The notes: generated by a model not told the origin, from the letters alone. A stretch of DNA of 64,000 nt from Chelydra serpentina (GCA_037349315.1 JBAIAC010000042.1:7006001-7070000); one strand, 5' to 3'. Positions 42,764 to 54,439 are shown, counted from the stretch's first letter. Translations and numbers: made by a program.

Positions 42764-43112
42764 GTGATGGGAGAAGGTTCTAATGATTAGAGCCGGAGGG
42801 CTGGGACTCAGGATTCCTGCATTCTATCCCTGGTTCTGGAAGCGGAGTGGTGTCTAGTGGTTAGAGCAGGGTGGGCTAGGAGTTAGGATTTCTTGGTTGT
42901 CTATTGATCTCTGGTAGAGAAGTGGGGGTGTGGTAGTTAGAGCAAGGGGTGGTGGAAGTCATGACTTCTGCATTGCATCCCCAGATCTGGGTGGTGAGTG
43001 GATCTAGTGGTTAAAGGAAGGGGGCTGAGACTCAGGACGCCTGGTTGTAGCCCAGCACTGGCAGGGTAGTGGTGTTTAGTGGTTAGAGCAGGGACTTGGA
43101 GTCAGGATTCCA
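42764..43112 (+). repeat. tandem array of tRNA-like units, about 75-bp period
   Basis: Four to five imperfect units (starts near 42,764, 42,839, 42,913, 42,989 and 43,060) of the pattern 'gtggtctagtggttagagcagggggctgggactcaggattcctg..ttctatccc..ctctg'. The 'tctagtggttagagc' part fits a polymerase III A-box and the 'ggttctatccc'-type part fits a B-box. The wording recalls tRNA-Glu (TCTAGTGGTTAGGA). None folds convincingly as a functional tRNA, so this is a tRNA-derived satellite. Confidence 0.6.
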
Positions 43113-44884
43113 GCCAGGTGATGCTGGGAAAGTGAGGCAGGTGCTACTGTTCTGCGTGAAAAACCAAACAGGGGAATTACTCAAACTGACTCCCATTAAC
43201 TTAAAGCAGACAGAGAGGGACGTATCTGCTCGCCATGACGTAATAAGGCAAAGGATGCCTCTGCCATGTTTCCCGAGAGATTTCAGGGCTCCTGAGGGAT
43301 AAGACAGCCCTGATGTTGTGGTCCCCATCCCTGTACCAGCTGGGATAGGTGTGGTGCTGCTCCAGTGGCCACTGTGGCTTCACCTCCTTCCCCAGGGCAG
43401 GGGCACAGAACAGCAGCAAGACCACTAAAGCCATCAGTGACTCCCCTGCCCCATGCTGCCAAGTCCAAGCAGAGCGTGGAGGTTGGCAGCTGCCTCATGC
43501 CTGGGGGGTGGCTGCAGCTCCAGCCCCACTCACTGAGGCAGACAGGCTGAGAGGGGCCTTGCAGTTCAGCTAAAGAGCTGTGCCATGGAGGATGTGTCAG
43601 GGACAGCAGCTGGTCCCTAGCACAGGTCCTGGCCCTCAGAGTGCCACCCTTATAGGAGCTCTGCAGCCATTCTGAGCAGGTCAGCACCAGCTGTCCCCTG
43701 GGAAGGGGGTGATGGGCGTCCGGAGATGAGCAGAGCTGGGATAATTACAGCACAAGGGGGAGAATCTGAACCTTGTCTCTGTGTCAATTTACAGCTGAGA
43801 AAAACATGTTTGTGCCTCTTGCCCAGCAGAGGAATGGCTGCCTATCCCCATCGCTGCAGCCCGGAGACAAAGCACACACACGAGCCTGGCAATGCAGGAT
43901 ACTCTGTGCGCAGACAGACAGACAGCTGCCGAACTTTCCCCAGTGCCATGAATCATTACATCCAGTTCAGGGCTGGATGGGGGCAGAAGTTCCACTAACC
44001 CTGGGCATCCTGCGTGCACTGACCCCTGGTAATGGGCCTCAGCTCTGACTCTCAGAGGCTCTGTTCCAGGGTTCAAATGGGCCGCAGGCAGGTCTGGACT
44101 GTCACTGGACCAGAGACCAGCAAAGGATCCCCATGGCAGTGGGGTGGGTAGGATCAAGCTCAGCCATCCTGCCTGGCATCACCCCACACACTTTCCCTGT
44201 GGAGGGGCCGGCAGCCAGAGCCCACCAGCCCTGCAGCTTAGCTGGCAGCAGGAGGGTTAGAGAGAAGGAGAAAACAGGAAACGTAGCCGGATGTGCAGTG
44301 GGGAGGGACAGGGGCTACACATAAACTACATTTCCTCTGTGGCTGGGGGCCTTTGTATCAGTTATCTTGAAATGGCCCCTGAAAACTCTGCCTCGTGAGG
44401 AGGGAGTGCGGCCTGGGTAGCAACAGGGTGAGCCCTCTTTCCACGTCCCCACCAGATGGAGAGCAGCTCAGTTTCGGGGGCTGGTTAAATCTCCAGCTTC
44501 TGCGCAGAGTGTGGCAATGAGGAAACCAATCAGTGCCGAAGTGTGAGTCCTGCTAGTGTTACCCACTCCCTCTCAGTGTGGCCTCTGTCCCCTGTAGTGC
44601 CTGGGGAGTCTCATAGGGAGGTTGAAGAGCCAGCTGTTGCCTTGGCTAACAGCTGGGTCTTTCTACTAAGGTCTGTACTCTTAGATCCAGAAATCCCAGT
44701 TCAATCCCCATTAGTGACAAGCCACCCAGGGACACTGTGTAACAGTAAGAGCTGAGCAGAGAACCCAGAATAGCAGGGATGGAGATAATTCAATGTTCAG
44801 ATATTAGGTGGTGTTGCCTTGAATTTGATGGGTTAGTTGTTATGGCTTGCCACTGATCGAATCTGATCAGAAGATTTATAGGTT
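43113..44884. other. intergenic, no gene recognised
   Basis: Many overlapping frames of 60-134 residues occur on both strands in fairly G/C-rich sequence (for example 43,283-43,687 minus and 43,773-44,048 plus). None has a domain, and they overlap one another, so none is called. From about 44,820 the sequence appears to belong to an LTR-like element that continues past the next insertion. Confidence 0.4.
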
Positions 44885-44898
44885 CTTATCCAATTCAG

Positions 44899-45235
44899 CA
44901 TAAGCTTTCGTAGGCTATAGCCCACTTCATCGGATGCATAGAATGGAACACACAGAAGTAAGATGTATATATACACACAGCAAACTTGGAAGCTGCCATA
45001 CCAATTCTAAGAGGCTATTTAATTTAGATGAGCCTCTTAGAATTGGTATGGCAGCTTCCAAGTTTTCTGTGTGTATATATACATCTTACTTCTGTGTGTT
45101 CTATTCTATGCATCCGATGAAGTGGGCTATAGCCTATGAAAGCTTATGCTGAAATAAATGTGTTAGTCTCTAAGGTGCCACAAGTACTCCTGTTCTTTTT
45201 ACTGATACAGACTAACACAGCTGCTACTCTGAAAC
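44899..45235. mobile_element. Penelope-like element fragment, inverted pair, 14-bp target duplication
   Basis: A 337-bp insertion flanked by CTTATCCAATTCAG at 44,885-44,898 and 45,236-45,249. Two opposed copies of the same sequence (about 44,899-45,010 and about 45,029-45,140) meet around a short centre. They are followed by the 'taaggtgccacaagtactcc ... agactaacacagctgctactctgaaa' terminus. It is the same general family as 8,479-8,710 and 52,264-52,522, but a different subfamily. Long duplications fit target-primed retroposition. The ribozyme-like core is present but with an altered cleavage-site context (GCTG instead of GCTC). Confidence 0.68.
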
Positions 45236-45249
45236 CTTATCCAATTCAG

Positions 45250-45617
45250 ACTACAGAGTTCAAGAACTCAGAGAGTTCTATATCAGGAGAGGACTCTCGG
45301 GTGCTTGGCAAGAACACATACACTGAGAACAATATCAAACTGGTAAAAACTTTATTGAAATTAACATAAGAATAATAAATGCTATGAAACTTATAACTGC
45401 AAAACAGTAGAAGAATTCCAAAACTCCTGGTGGTAACATTTCTATTATAAGTACCTTAACCTAACATACTCACACCCTTCCTTGAGGACCTGGTAATAGG
45501 AAGTGAAGGACCAGTCTCACTCCTGGCATGCCTGATAACATGATGGTGCTGGTTTCTCCAATAATTAGGAATGTTGAGTAGTTACACTGTACTACACAAG
45601 CTGAGCTGGTAGAATAG

Positions 45618-45648
<31 letters not shown>

Positions 45649-46200
45649 GATAGATAGTCAATAGAATATAGGAAAACTGGAAAAAGCACTCCAAGAAACC
45701 GAAGCTTCGGGAGCTAGAAGAGACTCCTGACTCTTCCTTTACAAGGTATTTTGGAGGATCCTGAGACTATGTAATTCAGGCCCAACCTACTATACCCAAA
45801 TCTTATTTTCATACCCAAAAAAATTTATGAGTACCCTTCTCCTATAGGTTAGTGGATTATAACATTTACTTTCTAAATATATTAATAAGGATTATCTCAC
45901 TCCAAAACTGCCAGCCTAGACTCTCTTGGTGACCTCCACGTTGTGGTGTACCCTACGGTTACCAACCAGTTGTATATGCCAGATAAACCTGTGATGTGAT
46001 GTGGATAGTTCCTCCCTTTGGTTCCAAAAGTTCAGGGACCATTCTTCTCTGTGCCAAAAGTTGCCAGCTTTTATGATGACATATTTTTAACTGATTATAC
46101 TTTTTGATATATAGCAAGTCTTACCGGATCTTACAGACCAGTAGGCCTCTTGCATTTCAGCATTTCAGCAAAACTTAGGAAACACATGCCTCAACACATT
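45250..46200 (-). mobile_element. probable LTR-type fragment (minus strand)
   Basis: 'aactttattgaaattaacataagaataataaatgctatg' (45,349-45,390) reads as a minus-strand polyadenylation context. The surrounding text continues on the other side of the Penelope-like insertion. I associate it with reptilian retroviral-type LTRs. The ends are not defined and no internal genes are seen, so this is tentative. Confidence 0.35.
45612..45657 (+). repeat. (GATA)n microsatellite
   Basis: About eleven GATA units with one interruption ('gataaata'). A 74-residue minus-strand frame of repeating LSIY is a by-product. Confidence 0.95.
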
Positions 46201-46409
46201 CTAAATTCCAAGGAATTAATACTGATAAAATATAAGAACGAAATAGATTAATTTAAGAAAAAGAAACATATTATTTGAAAAAGCTGGCTGGATTAGTAGG
46301 ATATAACAGCTAGCAAAATAATCCTATGGGCTACAGTGGGCGCTCAGATTTTAGCTGTTGGCTCAGCTATGGAGCTGCAGCAGGCAAAATAATGCTCTTG
46401 GTTATTTTG

Positions 46410-46945
46410 TCCATAGAAAACTTTGACAAAAACAAAACAATAATCATTTTCATCTATATTTTCAGGGGAAAGAAAAGATGTTTTGACAGGAAGATATTTT
46501 TGAGCATCTCTGCTCATTATGAATTATCCTCCAAGTTTGTAATGATTAACTCCATTGGACAGATGATAAACTGAGGAATGGAGCGGTGAAGTGACAGAAC
46601 AAAGCCAGAGGAATAGTTGGGATCAACTCTCAGGACACCTTGGACCTTAGCTTTTGAATATTAATTAATCAATCAATTCATTAATTATCTGATTAATTAT
46701 CTGATAGTAAAACCTGATATGAGAGGCCCATTATACTAGGTAAGACACAGTATTCATCCCAAGGAGCTTACAGTAGAAAAGACAGGCAAAGGGTGGGAGG
46801 GAAAAGAAAGCCCCAGGGAATGACTTTCCCAAGGTTGCACAGCAGGCCAGAATCAGGGCTAGGAATTGATATCAGATGTCTGGAGTACAGTCCTGTGTGC
46901 CCCCAGTGTTTGCCTCACAACCTTTCCTCTAGACCCTGCTGCCTC
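46410..46945. repeat. direct duplicate of the window's right end (OR14 upstream unit)
   Basis: Aligns in the same orientation with about 62,990-64,000 once the CR1 at 63,380-63,911 is removed. Shared words include 'caaagccagaggaatagttgggatca', 'agacaggcaaagggtgggaggg' and 'gggctaggaattgat'. It supplies the empty site ('gggaatgacttt' at 46,816-46,827) for that CR1. It lies about 0.8 kb upstream of the OR14-like gene, so it marks a duplicated OR unit. Confidence 0.88.
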
Positions 46946-47772
46946 ATTGTAATTGGGGTTATTTTAGTTTCTGGAAACTCTTCAGGGAAGTAGAGGGCAA
47001 GATAATTAACTGTTGCCTATGGGCTGCTGAGGGATCCAGGGACTGAGTCCCACAAGCCCTTAGAGAACACACAGGGATAAATCACCTTCCTGCAGCACCA
47101 ACATTTGTGACACACAGTTCATATGCAGACAGCACAGATCTCAATGTATTTCCAGCAGCTCAGCTCAGTTGAGTGGTTAGAGAAGCAGGAGGGGAACCGG
47201 AAAATCTGTCTTTCATGCAGCGAGCATGAAACCCTGACTAGAATGTGGGACGGCGTGTCAGGACTCATGGCTATATTCCTGACTTGAGTTAGCTGTGTAA
47301 TTGTGGCTGGGTTCGGTCACCTCCATGCGAGATGCTGCTCCCTTTAACAGCAGTATAAATGGGGAGTAATTCCATGGCATGCAGTGAAATTACCCCACAT
47401 TCGCAGCAGTGCTCCTGACAGCAGAATCTTGCCAGCTGGACCCACGATTCCCCTCAGTAAACTGAGGATAGTAACATTTATACACTGTAATTGAGAGTTT
47501 GCCCACCTCTGGGTGACAGAGATATACAAATACCTCAACAGCAATTGTTCCTAATTCTCATCTCCATCATCCTGATGTAAATAAGGAGTAACTCCTTTGG
47601 ACTCAGTGGGGCTGTTTTCCGCATCCTCATTCCCATATTACTCTGACGCAAGGGTCTGACTCAAGGAAATTAAGATGGTTTTCACAAAAGGAGAGTTATT
47701 TTACTGAACTCCTCCTGGCCCTATTTCTTGTCCCTCATTCTGCAGCCATCGCATCATGTCCTGAGAAAGAAT
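46946..47772. other. 5' flank of the OR14-like gene
   Basis: No other gene. A pyrimidine-rich run ending 'cctcattctgcag' (about 47,730-47,745) is a plausible splice acceptor for the coding exon. A frame open back to 47,728 begins only at TTG. Confidence 0.4.
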
Positions 47773-48693
47773 ATGTACAACCAAACAACAGTGACCGAGT
47801 TCCTTCTCCTGGGATTCTCTGAAGTTCGGGAGCTGCAGATTTTGCACTTTGTGGGATTTCTAATGATTTACCTGGCATCCCTTATGGGGAATCTTCTTAT
47901 CTTCATGGTCATAGCCTTCGACCACCACCTTCACACTCCCATGTATTTCTTCCTGATGAATCTGTCTATCCTAGACCTTAGCTCCATCTCTGTCATCGTC
48001 CCCAAATCCATGGCTAACTCCCTCATGAACACCAAGTCCATTTCCTATGCTGGATGTGTTGCCCAAGTCTTTTTCCTCCTCTTCTTGGTGGGAGCAGATT
48101 TTTCCCTTCTCACCGTCATGGCGTACGACCGATATGTTGCCATCTGCCAACCACTGCACTATGAGAGAGTGATGAACAGCAGAGCTTGTGTCCAAATGGC
48201 AGCCGGTGCCTGGATCAGTGGGATTCTCTACTCTGTGCTACACACTGGGAACACATTTGCATTGACCCTCTGTGGAGGCAACAAGGTGGACCAGTTCTTC
48301 TGTGAAATCCCCCAGCTACTGAAGCTCACCTGTTCTGACTCATATCTGAGTGAAGTTGGAGTTCTTGCCTTTACTGTGTGTTTAGTCTTAGGCTGCTTTA
48401 TTTTTATCATTGTGTCATATGTTCAGATCTTCAAATCAGTGCTCAGGATCCCCTCTGAGCAGAGCCGGCATAAAGCCATCTCCACCTGCCTTCCACACCT
48501 CACTGTGGTCTCCTTGTTTGTTTGCACTGGCGTCTTTGCCTGCCTGAAACCCACCTCCAGCTCCCCAGCTCCTCTCGATCTTGTAGTGGCTGTTCTCTAT
48601 TCCGTATTGCCACCAATTATGAATCCAATTATCTACAGCATGAGGAACAAAGAGATGAAAGCTGCCCTGAGGAGATTGACTGGGCATAGGTAA
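47773..48693 (+). CDS. olfactory receptor, OR14-like
   Basis: An intact 306-residue OR from ATG 47,773 (MYNQTTVTEFLLLGF). N3 in NQT is the usual N-terminal glycosylation site. TM2 reads HTPMYFFLMNLSILDL; the following VPKSMANSLMNTKSISYAGC stretch around 77-95 is typical of the OR14 group. TM3 has MAYDRYVAICQPLHYE (from 116), then FCEIPQLLKL, KAISTCLPHL at TM6 and PPIMNPIIYS in TM7. The role is odorant detection in olfactory neurons through G-protein coupling (family knowledge). OR14 genes are strongly expanded in turtles and birds. It is on the opposite strand and of a different subfamily from the ORs at 10-17 kb. No disruptions are seen. Upstream sequence is duplicated near 63-64 kb. Confidence 0.94.
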   Translation: MYNQTTVTEFLLLGFSEVRELQILHFVGFLMIYLASLMGNLLIFMVIAFDHHLHTPMYFFLMNLSILDLSSISVIVPKSMANSLMNTKSISYAGCVAQVFFLLFLVGADFSLLTVMAYDRYVAICQPLHYERVMNSRACVQMAAGAWISGILYSVLHTGNTFALTLCGGNKVDQFFCEIPQLLKLTCSDSYLSEVGVLAFTVCLVLGCFIFIIVSYVQIFKSVLRIPSEQSRHKAISTCLPHLTVVSLFVCTGVFACLKPTSSSPAPLDLVVAVLYSVLPPIMNPIIYSMRNKEMKAALRRLTGHR

Positions 48694-49395
48694 TTCACCA
48701 AGCATTAATTTTATTTTATTTCTTTCTCAAATTAAAGTTTGCTTACTTAGTATCTATTTTTAAAGATCTGTTATTTCCATGACCACACAGCTTGCGCAGA
48801 AACTGGCCTCATTCTGATCTCATTTGCACCAATGCAACCTCATTCTGATCTCATTTGCACCAATGCAAATCCAGATTAACTCTGCTGATTTCACTGCCAC
48901 TGGAGTGGTTTACACCAGTAGAAAATCTGGTCCATTTGTGGAGTTAAATAGGTGTAAACTATGTGCGCAAGAGGAATTAGACTTTTATTCTGTGTCAAAA
49001 CAATACCCGTTACACTGCTTGGCCACTTGCACTTGTTCCATGGGCACTGAAAACAATGACGGGAGTTTTCTTGCTTCTGTGTATAAATCAGGAGTGGCTT
49101 GGTTGGAACCAAGGTGTCAGTCTGGTATAAGACTTGAGTAGGTGAGAGGAGACGTTTGGGGTAGATCCTCAACACATCAGTATAGTTCCATTGACTTTGG
49201 TGGTGCTAAAGCAATTTCGAGTATCTGTGGTTATGGCCTACTGTCTCCAAAAGAGTGTATATCCTTTGACACAATGTGGGGACTGGGCCCATTATCTTAT
49301 AAACCACCATTCGTGGCCTAACCACAAGAGGGGGAGAAGGAACCAGACTGTGTTAGCCTGACTCATGTGTACATTCGGCTGTGTGAGATATAGAG
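48694..49395. other. 3' flank of OR14-like gene, no gene
   Basis: AATTAAAG-type A/T-rich sequence follows the stop (about 48,720-48,740). A short exact repeat 'cctcattctgatctcatttgcaccaatgcaa' occurs twice in tandem (48,806-48,868, about 30-bp period). Frames at 48,824-49,175 have no domains. Confidence 0.45.
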
Positions 49396-50152
49396 TGTCG
49401 GGGTTCCCTCCCCACTCTGAACTCTAGGGTACAGATGTGGGGACCCACATGAAAGACTCCCTAAACTTATATTCCACCAGCTTAGGTTAAAAACTTCCCC
49501 AAGGCACAAATCCTTCCTTGTCCTTGGATGGGTAGTGCTGCCACCACCAGGTGATTTAAACAAACATTCAGGGAGGACCAGTTGAAGCCCCATCTCCCCC
49601 AAAATATTCCCCCAAGTCGCTTCACCCCCTTTCCTGGGGAGGCTTGAGAATGATATCCTAACCAATTGGTTACAAAGTGAGCACAGATTAACCCTTGGGT
49701 TTTTAGGACACTAAAAACCAATCAGATGCTTAAAAACAGAACTTTATTATAAAGAAAAAAATAAAGAAACACCTCTGTAAAAGCAGGATGGAAGGGACTT
49801 TTACATGGTAATCAGATTCAAAACACAGAGGATTCTCCTCTAGGCAAAACTTTAAAGTTACAAAAAAAAAATTTCACAAGCTAAAACAAAAGATAATCTA
49901 ATGCCTTCCCTGGCTTATACTTACTATTTTTGTAATTCTTTCTAGGCAGGTTCTTAAAAGATGTATTTTCTCCCTGGCTCTGAAAGGACACACAAACAAA
50001 GAGCACAAAAAAAGCCTCTCCCTCCCCAAATTTGAAAGTATCTTCTTTCCCCATTGGTCCTTTTGGTTAGGTGCCAGCCAGGTTGTTTGAGCTCCTTACC
50101 CCTTACAGGTAAGGAGGAATTCTAGGCTACCCTTAGCTGTATGTTTATGACA
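49396..50152 (-). mobile_element. solo LTR, diverged relative of the 5,800/17,913 LTR
   Basis: A 757-bp element, TGTC at the left and TTTATGACA at the right, clearly alignable with 17,913-18,715 in the same orientation ('actctgaactctagggtacagatgtggggaccc' near the left end; 'ttaccccttacaggtaa' near the right). The flanks TAGAG and TGGAG are a possible 5-bp duplication. It is more diverged than the two arm copies are from one another. Confidence 0.8.
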
Positions 50153-50945
50153 TGGAGAGACTGGCTAGAAATTACAGGGAGCTTTCTAACCACCAGCGGG
50201 GCGAGGTTCTGGAGCAGCCTCCCAATAGGAGTTGTGGGGGGTAAATGACTGAATTAGTTTTAAGAGAGAGCTGAACACATGTCTGAGTGGGATTGTAGGA
50301 CGGGGATCCTTGTGGTTGTGGGTGGCAGGGCTCAGCAACTCTGGGGCTCATTTGCGGCGTATGTCTTATGTTCCTAAAAACTCATGCTTCAGGGTTTCAT
50401 CTGGTCACTGGCAGGGGTCAGGAAGAGATTCCTCCCCCCAACCTAGTGTATTCTGGGAGGGTTTTTTTAAATCTCTGAAGCATCAGGCAGCCCTGACTGG
50501 AGATGGGACATTGGGTGGGATGTGCCAGAGCTCTGAGGTGAAACCGAGCCATTATCTCTTTTTCGGGTTCTTAGCTTGCTGGTTCTTGCCCAAATATTCA
50601 GGGTCTAACTGATCGCCATGTGGGGTCAGGAACGAATTTCCCCCCTGGTTAGATTGGCAGGGACATTGGTGGGGGCAGGTTCACTTTCTTCGGCAGCGTG
50701 TGGTACAGGTTACTTGCGAGGATTTTCTGGGTATATCTCAATCATTTCCCTGCCATTGTGGGGTCTCTCCTATTCACTGCCAATGGCACAGAACCATCTA
50801 GTATCTTCAGGCCTGTGACACTTCGGTCTAATTTCACTTGTTGTGTTTGGTATGCGGGTGCCAGGTGGTGTTGGCATACAGCAGGTCAGACTGGATGATC
50901 TGGTCGTCCCTTCTGGCCTTGAACTCTATGACTCAGTGACTTTAT
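50153..50945 (+). mobile_element. CR1 3' fragment
   Basis: Plus-strand CR1 tail. It has a degenerate end of ORF2 (50,200-50,260, 'ttctggagcagcctcccaatagg'), a 3' untranslated region shared with 58,470-58,800 ('cagctgatcgccat', 'agattggcag'), and the terminal 'aggtcagactggatgatctggtcgtcccttctggcc' motif with ATGACTCAGTGAC at the end. It is 5'-truncated and lies immediately right of a solo LTR. Confidence 0.8.
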
Positions 50946-51720
50946 GTATGTGCAGGGATGGGCAAGAGGCGAACGGGCCACACAGAGAATAAACTCCAGT
51001 AGAGTCCAAGGCATTGCATTAGTACATTTGAATGTGACTACCTGCCCTGCTGGCTGGGGGAGGTGACTCCAGCTCAGCTGAAGCCCTTGACCTCTTCAGC
51101 CGCGCAGTGTCATTGTATAAACACCACCCATGGGCAGTGCGTGTTATGAGGCCCCTCTGTGCCCCACCTAGAGGACAGGAGGCTGTTCCAGTGGTTGTCA
51201 GGCAGTCTGGCTGTTCAGCTCAAGCTGTAGAAACTTGTACTCTGGATATCTCTGGTTGACTCCCCCTGGTGCCAGCCTAGAATAGATGGTGACCCTCTAA
51301 TACGCGCATGTGGCCTGAGAACTTCAGGGGAGCTTATTCCTGCACTAATCAAATGCTGTTGTTGCCTACCAAGCTACTGCAGAACAGCAGAGGGAGTGAG
51401 ACCTAAGAGGGGATGGACTCCTTAGGGAGAGGACGGGCAGGTTTATTCCTGGATCATGTCAGACATGCCCGTTCCTAGTCCCTCTGCACCCTGGAGACCA
51501 AAGATGCATGGCATGGGCAGGGGTGTGTGTGTTGCTCTCAGCTCAGGTTGGCAGAGCTGGTCAAGGTAACTTGTCAGTGGGAAATGGTTTACTCAACCTG
51601 TTCGTGACAGATGCTGCTGTGTTTTTAGCTGAGTTACACAATCTGACAAAGGCTTAGAAAAATGTTTCCCAGCTCTTCCCTCGACTAGGTTGGCCACTGA
51701 CACATTCCCGGAATACCGGA
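50946..51720. other. intergenic, no gene recognised
   Basis: No recognisable repeat family or frame with a domain. Confidence 0.4.
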
Positions 51721-53193
51721 TCTGACGGGTTGGATCACAGAACCCCCCTTGGGAACTGCCACCTGTTGTGCCTGGACTACTTCTGAGCTTGTCTTCTCTG
51801 CCAGCTTGGGACTTCAGTGCCTTGCCTGGTTTGAGCCAGACACGCTAGCCGGCTACAAACACAGACCCAGGTCTGAACCACGTCCGCCAAAAGCTGTAGG
51901 CTTAACTGAAAACAGCTTAAGAAGTGTTCCTGTCTCCAACACTCAGATACCGTACTCCGAATGGGGTCCAAATCCCAAATAAACCCATTTTACTCTGTAT
52001 AAAGTTTATACAGGATAAACTCATAATTTGTAAACCCTCTATAGCACTGATAGACAGATATGCACAGCTGTTTGCCCCTCCCCCCAGATATTAATACATA
52101 CTCTGGGATAATTAATAAGTAAAAAGTGATTTTATTAAATACAAAAAGTAGGTTTTAAGTGGTTCCAAGTGAAAACAGACGCAATAAAGTGAATTACCAA
52201 GCAAAATAAAATAAAGCACACAGGTCTAAGCCTAATACAGTAAGAAAGTGTTTCCAGATTAAACAAAGACTATGAATGGCTAGCCAACTACAAAAGCAGT
52301 TTCTCCTCCCTTGGTGTTCACACCTCAACTGCTAGAGGAGGGCCTCACCCTCCCTGATTAGCTTACCTCATTATCTCTAGCCTGACTCTTCCCTGCACAT
52401 TTATATCTGCCTCTGGACATTTCCACTGCTTGCATCCGAAGAAGTGGGTATTGACCCACGAAACCTTATGCTTCAATACCTCTGTTAGTCTATAAGGTGC
52501 CACAGGACCCTTTGTCGCTTCTGTTTCCAGATTAAATCTCACCCTCAGAGATGTTCCAATAAACTTTTTTTTACAGACTAGGCTCCTTCTAGTCTGGGTC
52601 CAGCAATTACTCACACCCCTGTGGTTACCGTCCTTTGTTTCAATTTCTTTCAGGTATCCTTTGTGGGTGGAGAGGCTATCTCTTGAGCCTGATGAAGAGA
52701 GAATGGAGGGGTTTCCAAGGGCTTAAATAGACTTTCCCTTATGGGTGAAAACTCCTTCTCCTCTGCTATGCAGAATCCAGCTGCAAGATGGAGTTTTCGA
52801 GTCACATGGGCAAGTCACATGTCTATGCATGAATCAGAACTTTACTGGATGATGCCACATTCCCAGGAGAGCTCACATGTGGACTAACATCTCTCAGAGT
52901 CCATTGTTACCTTAAGTGTTTCTTGATTGAGCATTTACTGAGAATAGTCTTTTCTCAACAAGCTGACCAACTGCTTCACTGAGGCTACTTAAAATCAAAC
53001 AAGTACATAACCAATATTCATAACTTTGAAAGCAAAAATGATACATGCATGTGAATAGGATGAATATATCCAGTAGATCATAACCTTTGCAGAGATATGT
53101 TACATGGCACATATAGCATAACACATATTCCAGTTATGTCATAAGCATATTTCTCTAAAGCATTATGGGGTTTATTATTTCTATAAAGCAACG
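51721..53193 (-). mobile_element. probable retroviral-type LTR (minus strand), interrupted
   Basis: Contains 'aaaaagtgattttattaaatacaaaaagtag' (52,115-52,150), a minus-strand polyadenylation context, and 'gtataaagtttatacaggataaactcat' (51,998-52,025). I associate this overall text with long reptilian LTRs. Exact ends are uncertain: TGACGGG near 51,724 at the left, 'caacgtca' near 53,190 at the right. It is interrupted by a Penelope-like insertion at 52,264-52,522. Confidence 0.5.
52264..52522 (+). mobile_element. Penelope-like element fragment, 14-bp target duplication
   Basis: A 259-bp insertion flanked by GTTTCCAGATTAAA at 52,250-52,263 and 52,523-52,536. It carries a longer body than the other two copies ('actatgaatggctagccaac' onward) ending with the same 'cctctgttagtctataaggtgccacaggaccctttgtcgctt' tail as 8,479-8,710. 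The ribozyme-like core is degraded here (CGAAGA in place of CGATGA). It is nested inside the LTR-like block. Confidence 0.72.
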
Positions 53194-53860
53194 TCAGACC
53201 AGACATTCTAGTACTTCTGGGAAAGCTGTGGCCCCGCCTTTGCCTGCATAGCCCCGCCTGCCAGTGTGACCTTGCATGAGTCCCTCATCCATGATACTGG
53301 ACAAAACGTCTGGTTTTGTCTCAGTACCAGACGGGACAAACCACAAAAAAAGGGGATTATCCAGCTTAAAACCAAATGAATTGCCAGCTCCCTCGACCCA
53401 CCATCTCACCCCTTCCAAATAGCTTCTGCGCGGCTTCCTAGAAATCCCCTCTCCAGGAATATGTTCCAACAAACTGGATCTCCTGCATTCTGTGCCAGAC
53501 ACTGGTTTGGGGTATATTGTCCAACAGTGAACGTTGTGGCTCCTTCCTGAAGTAGGGCCTAATGGAGTTAAAGGAGTCCTTGGGAACTTGCGTTTAACTC
53601 CTCAGGCCTCTTAGAAAATTGCAGCTCTGGTCTTAGACCAACCTCCTGTCTTCTCCCTAGACATGACGCCTCCGGGTTAGGTGTCAGACACACGGCTTTG
53701 GACAAGTGCAGTTGCTTTATAGGTGAAAAAAAGGATTTAGTTCTCCAGAGCTCTCAATTAAGGACCAAACTAACAAGAGACCGAAAACAGGCTTTAGTGT
53801 AGAATTTTAAAGTTCCCTATGGGGTTTGGACCCTATGTCCGATCAATGGAAATTTTTGCA
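53194..53860. other. intergenic, no gene recognised
   Basis: A 102-residue minus-strand frame (53,194-53,502) has no domain. Nothing else is identified. Confidence 0.4.
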
Positions 53861-54110
53861 GAATATTCATAGCATTTAAGGCCAGAAGGGACCATTAGAT
53901 CACCCAGTCTGAGTCTTCTGACCTCCTATAGATCACAGGCCATTTACCCCTGTCTTGAGCCTAATAACTTATGTTTGAAGGGCATTCAGTCTTGATCTAA
54001 AGACATCAAGAGACGGAGAATGGAGAATCCACCACTGGACTTGGTAAAAGCTGCCAAGGTGAATTTGGGCGTCCAGTCCCCATTGAAGGGAATTTTTAAA
54101 GCTATTTAGG
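53861..54110 (-). mobile_element. old CR1 3' fragment
   Basis: Plus-strand text 'ttaaggccagaagggaccattagatcacccagtctg ... gacctcctatagatcacaggcc ... ggagaatccaccact' is the reverse of a CR1 3' tail, comparable with 42,200-42,580 and 62,050-62,215. Confidence 0.75.
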
Positions 54111-54224
54111 GAATTTGATAGATTTGAAGTTCTGAGCCTTATTGTATTCGTGTCCCATTATGTAGTTTAGTATATGGCAAAAGGGATTTTGCTGCTCTTT
54201 GATCATATCCTCAATGATAGTTGC

Positions 54225-54437
54225 CGCACTGGGAAGAGAAAAGAATGCTGAGTGGAGACCTGATAACAGTCTTCAAATATCTTATAGGCTGTTATAAAGA
54301 GGATGGTGATCAATTGTCCTCTATGTCCATTGACGATAGCAGAAGTAGTAATGGGATGAATCTGTAGCAAGGGAGATTTAGGTTAGAGATAAGGAAAAGT
54401 TTTCTAACTCTAAGGACAGTTAAACTCTGGAAGACGC
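54225..54437 (+). mobile_element. CR1 ORF2 C-terminal fragment
   Basis: 'gtagtaatgggatgaatctgtagcaagggagatttaggttagagataaggaaaagttttctaac' corresponds to the coding end of CR1 ORF2, the same region as '[10 protein letters not shown]' in the CR1 at 32,018. It contains several stops. It sits directly before the longer CR1 and is a separate fragment. Confidence 0.7.
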
Positions 54438-54439
54438 TC

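Noticed and set aside
43283..43687. 134-residue minus-strand frame overlapping several plus-strand frames
   Set aside because: Overlapping frames on both strands in G/C-rich DNA, none with a domain. Insufficient support for a gene.
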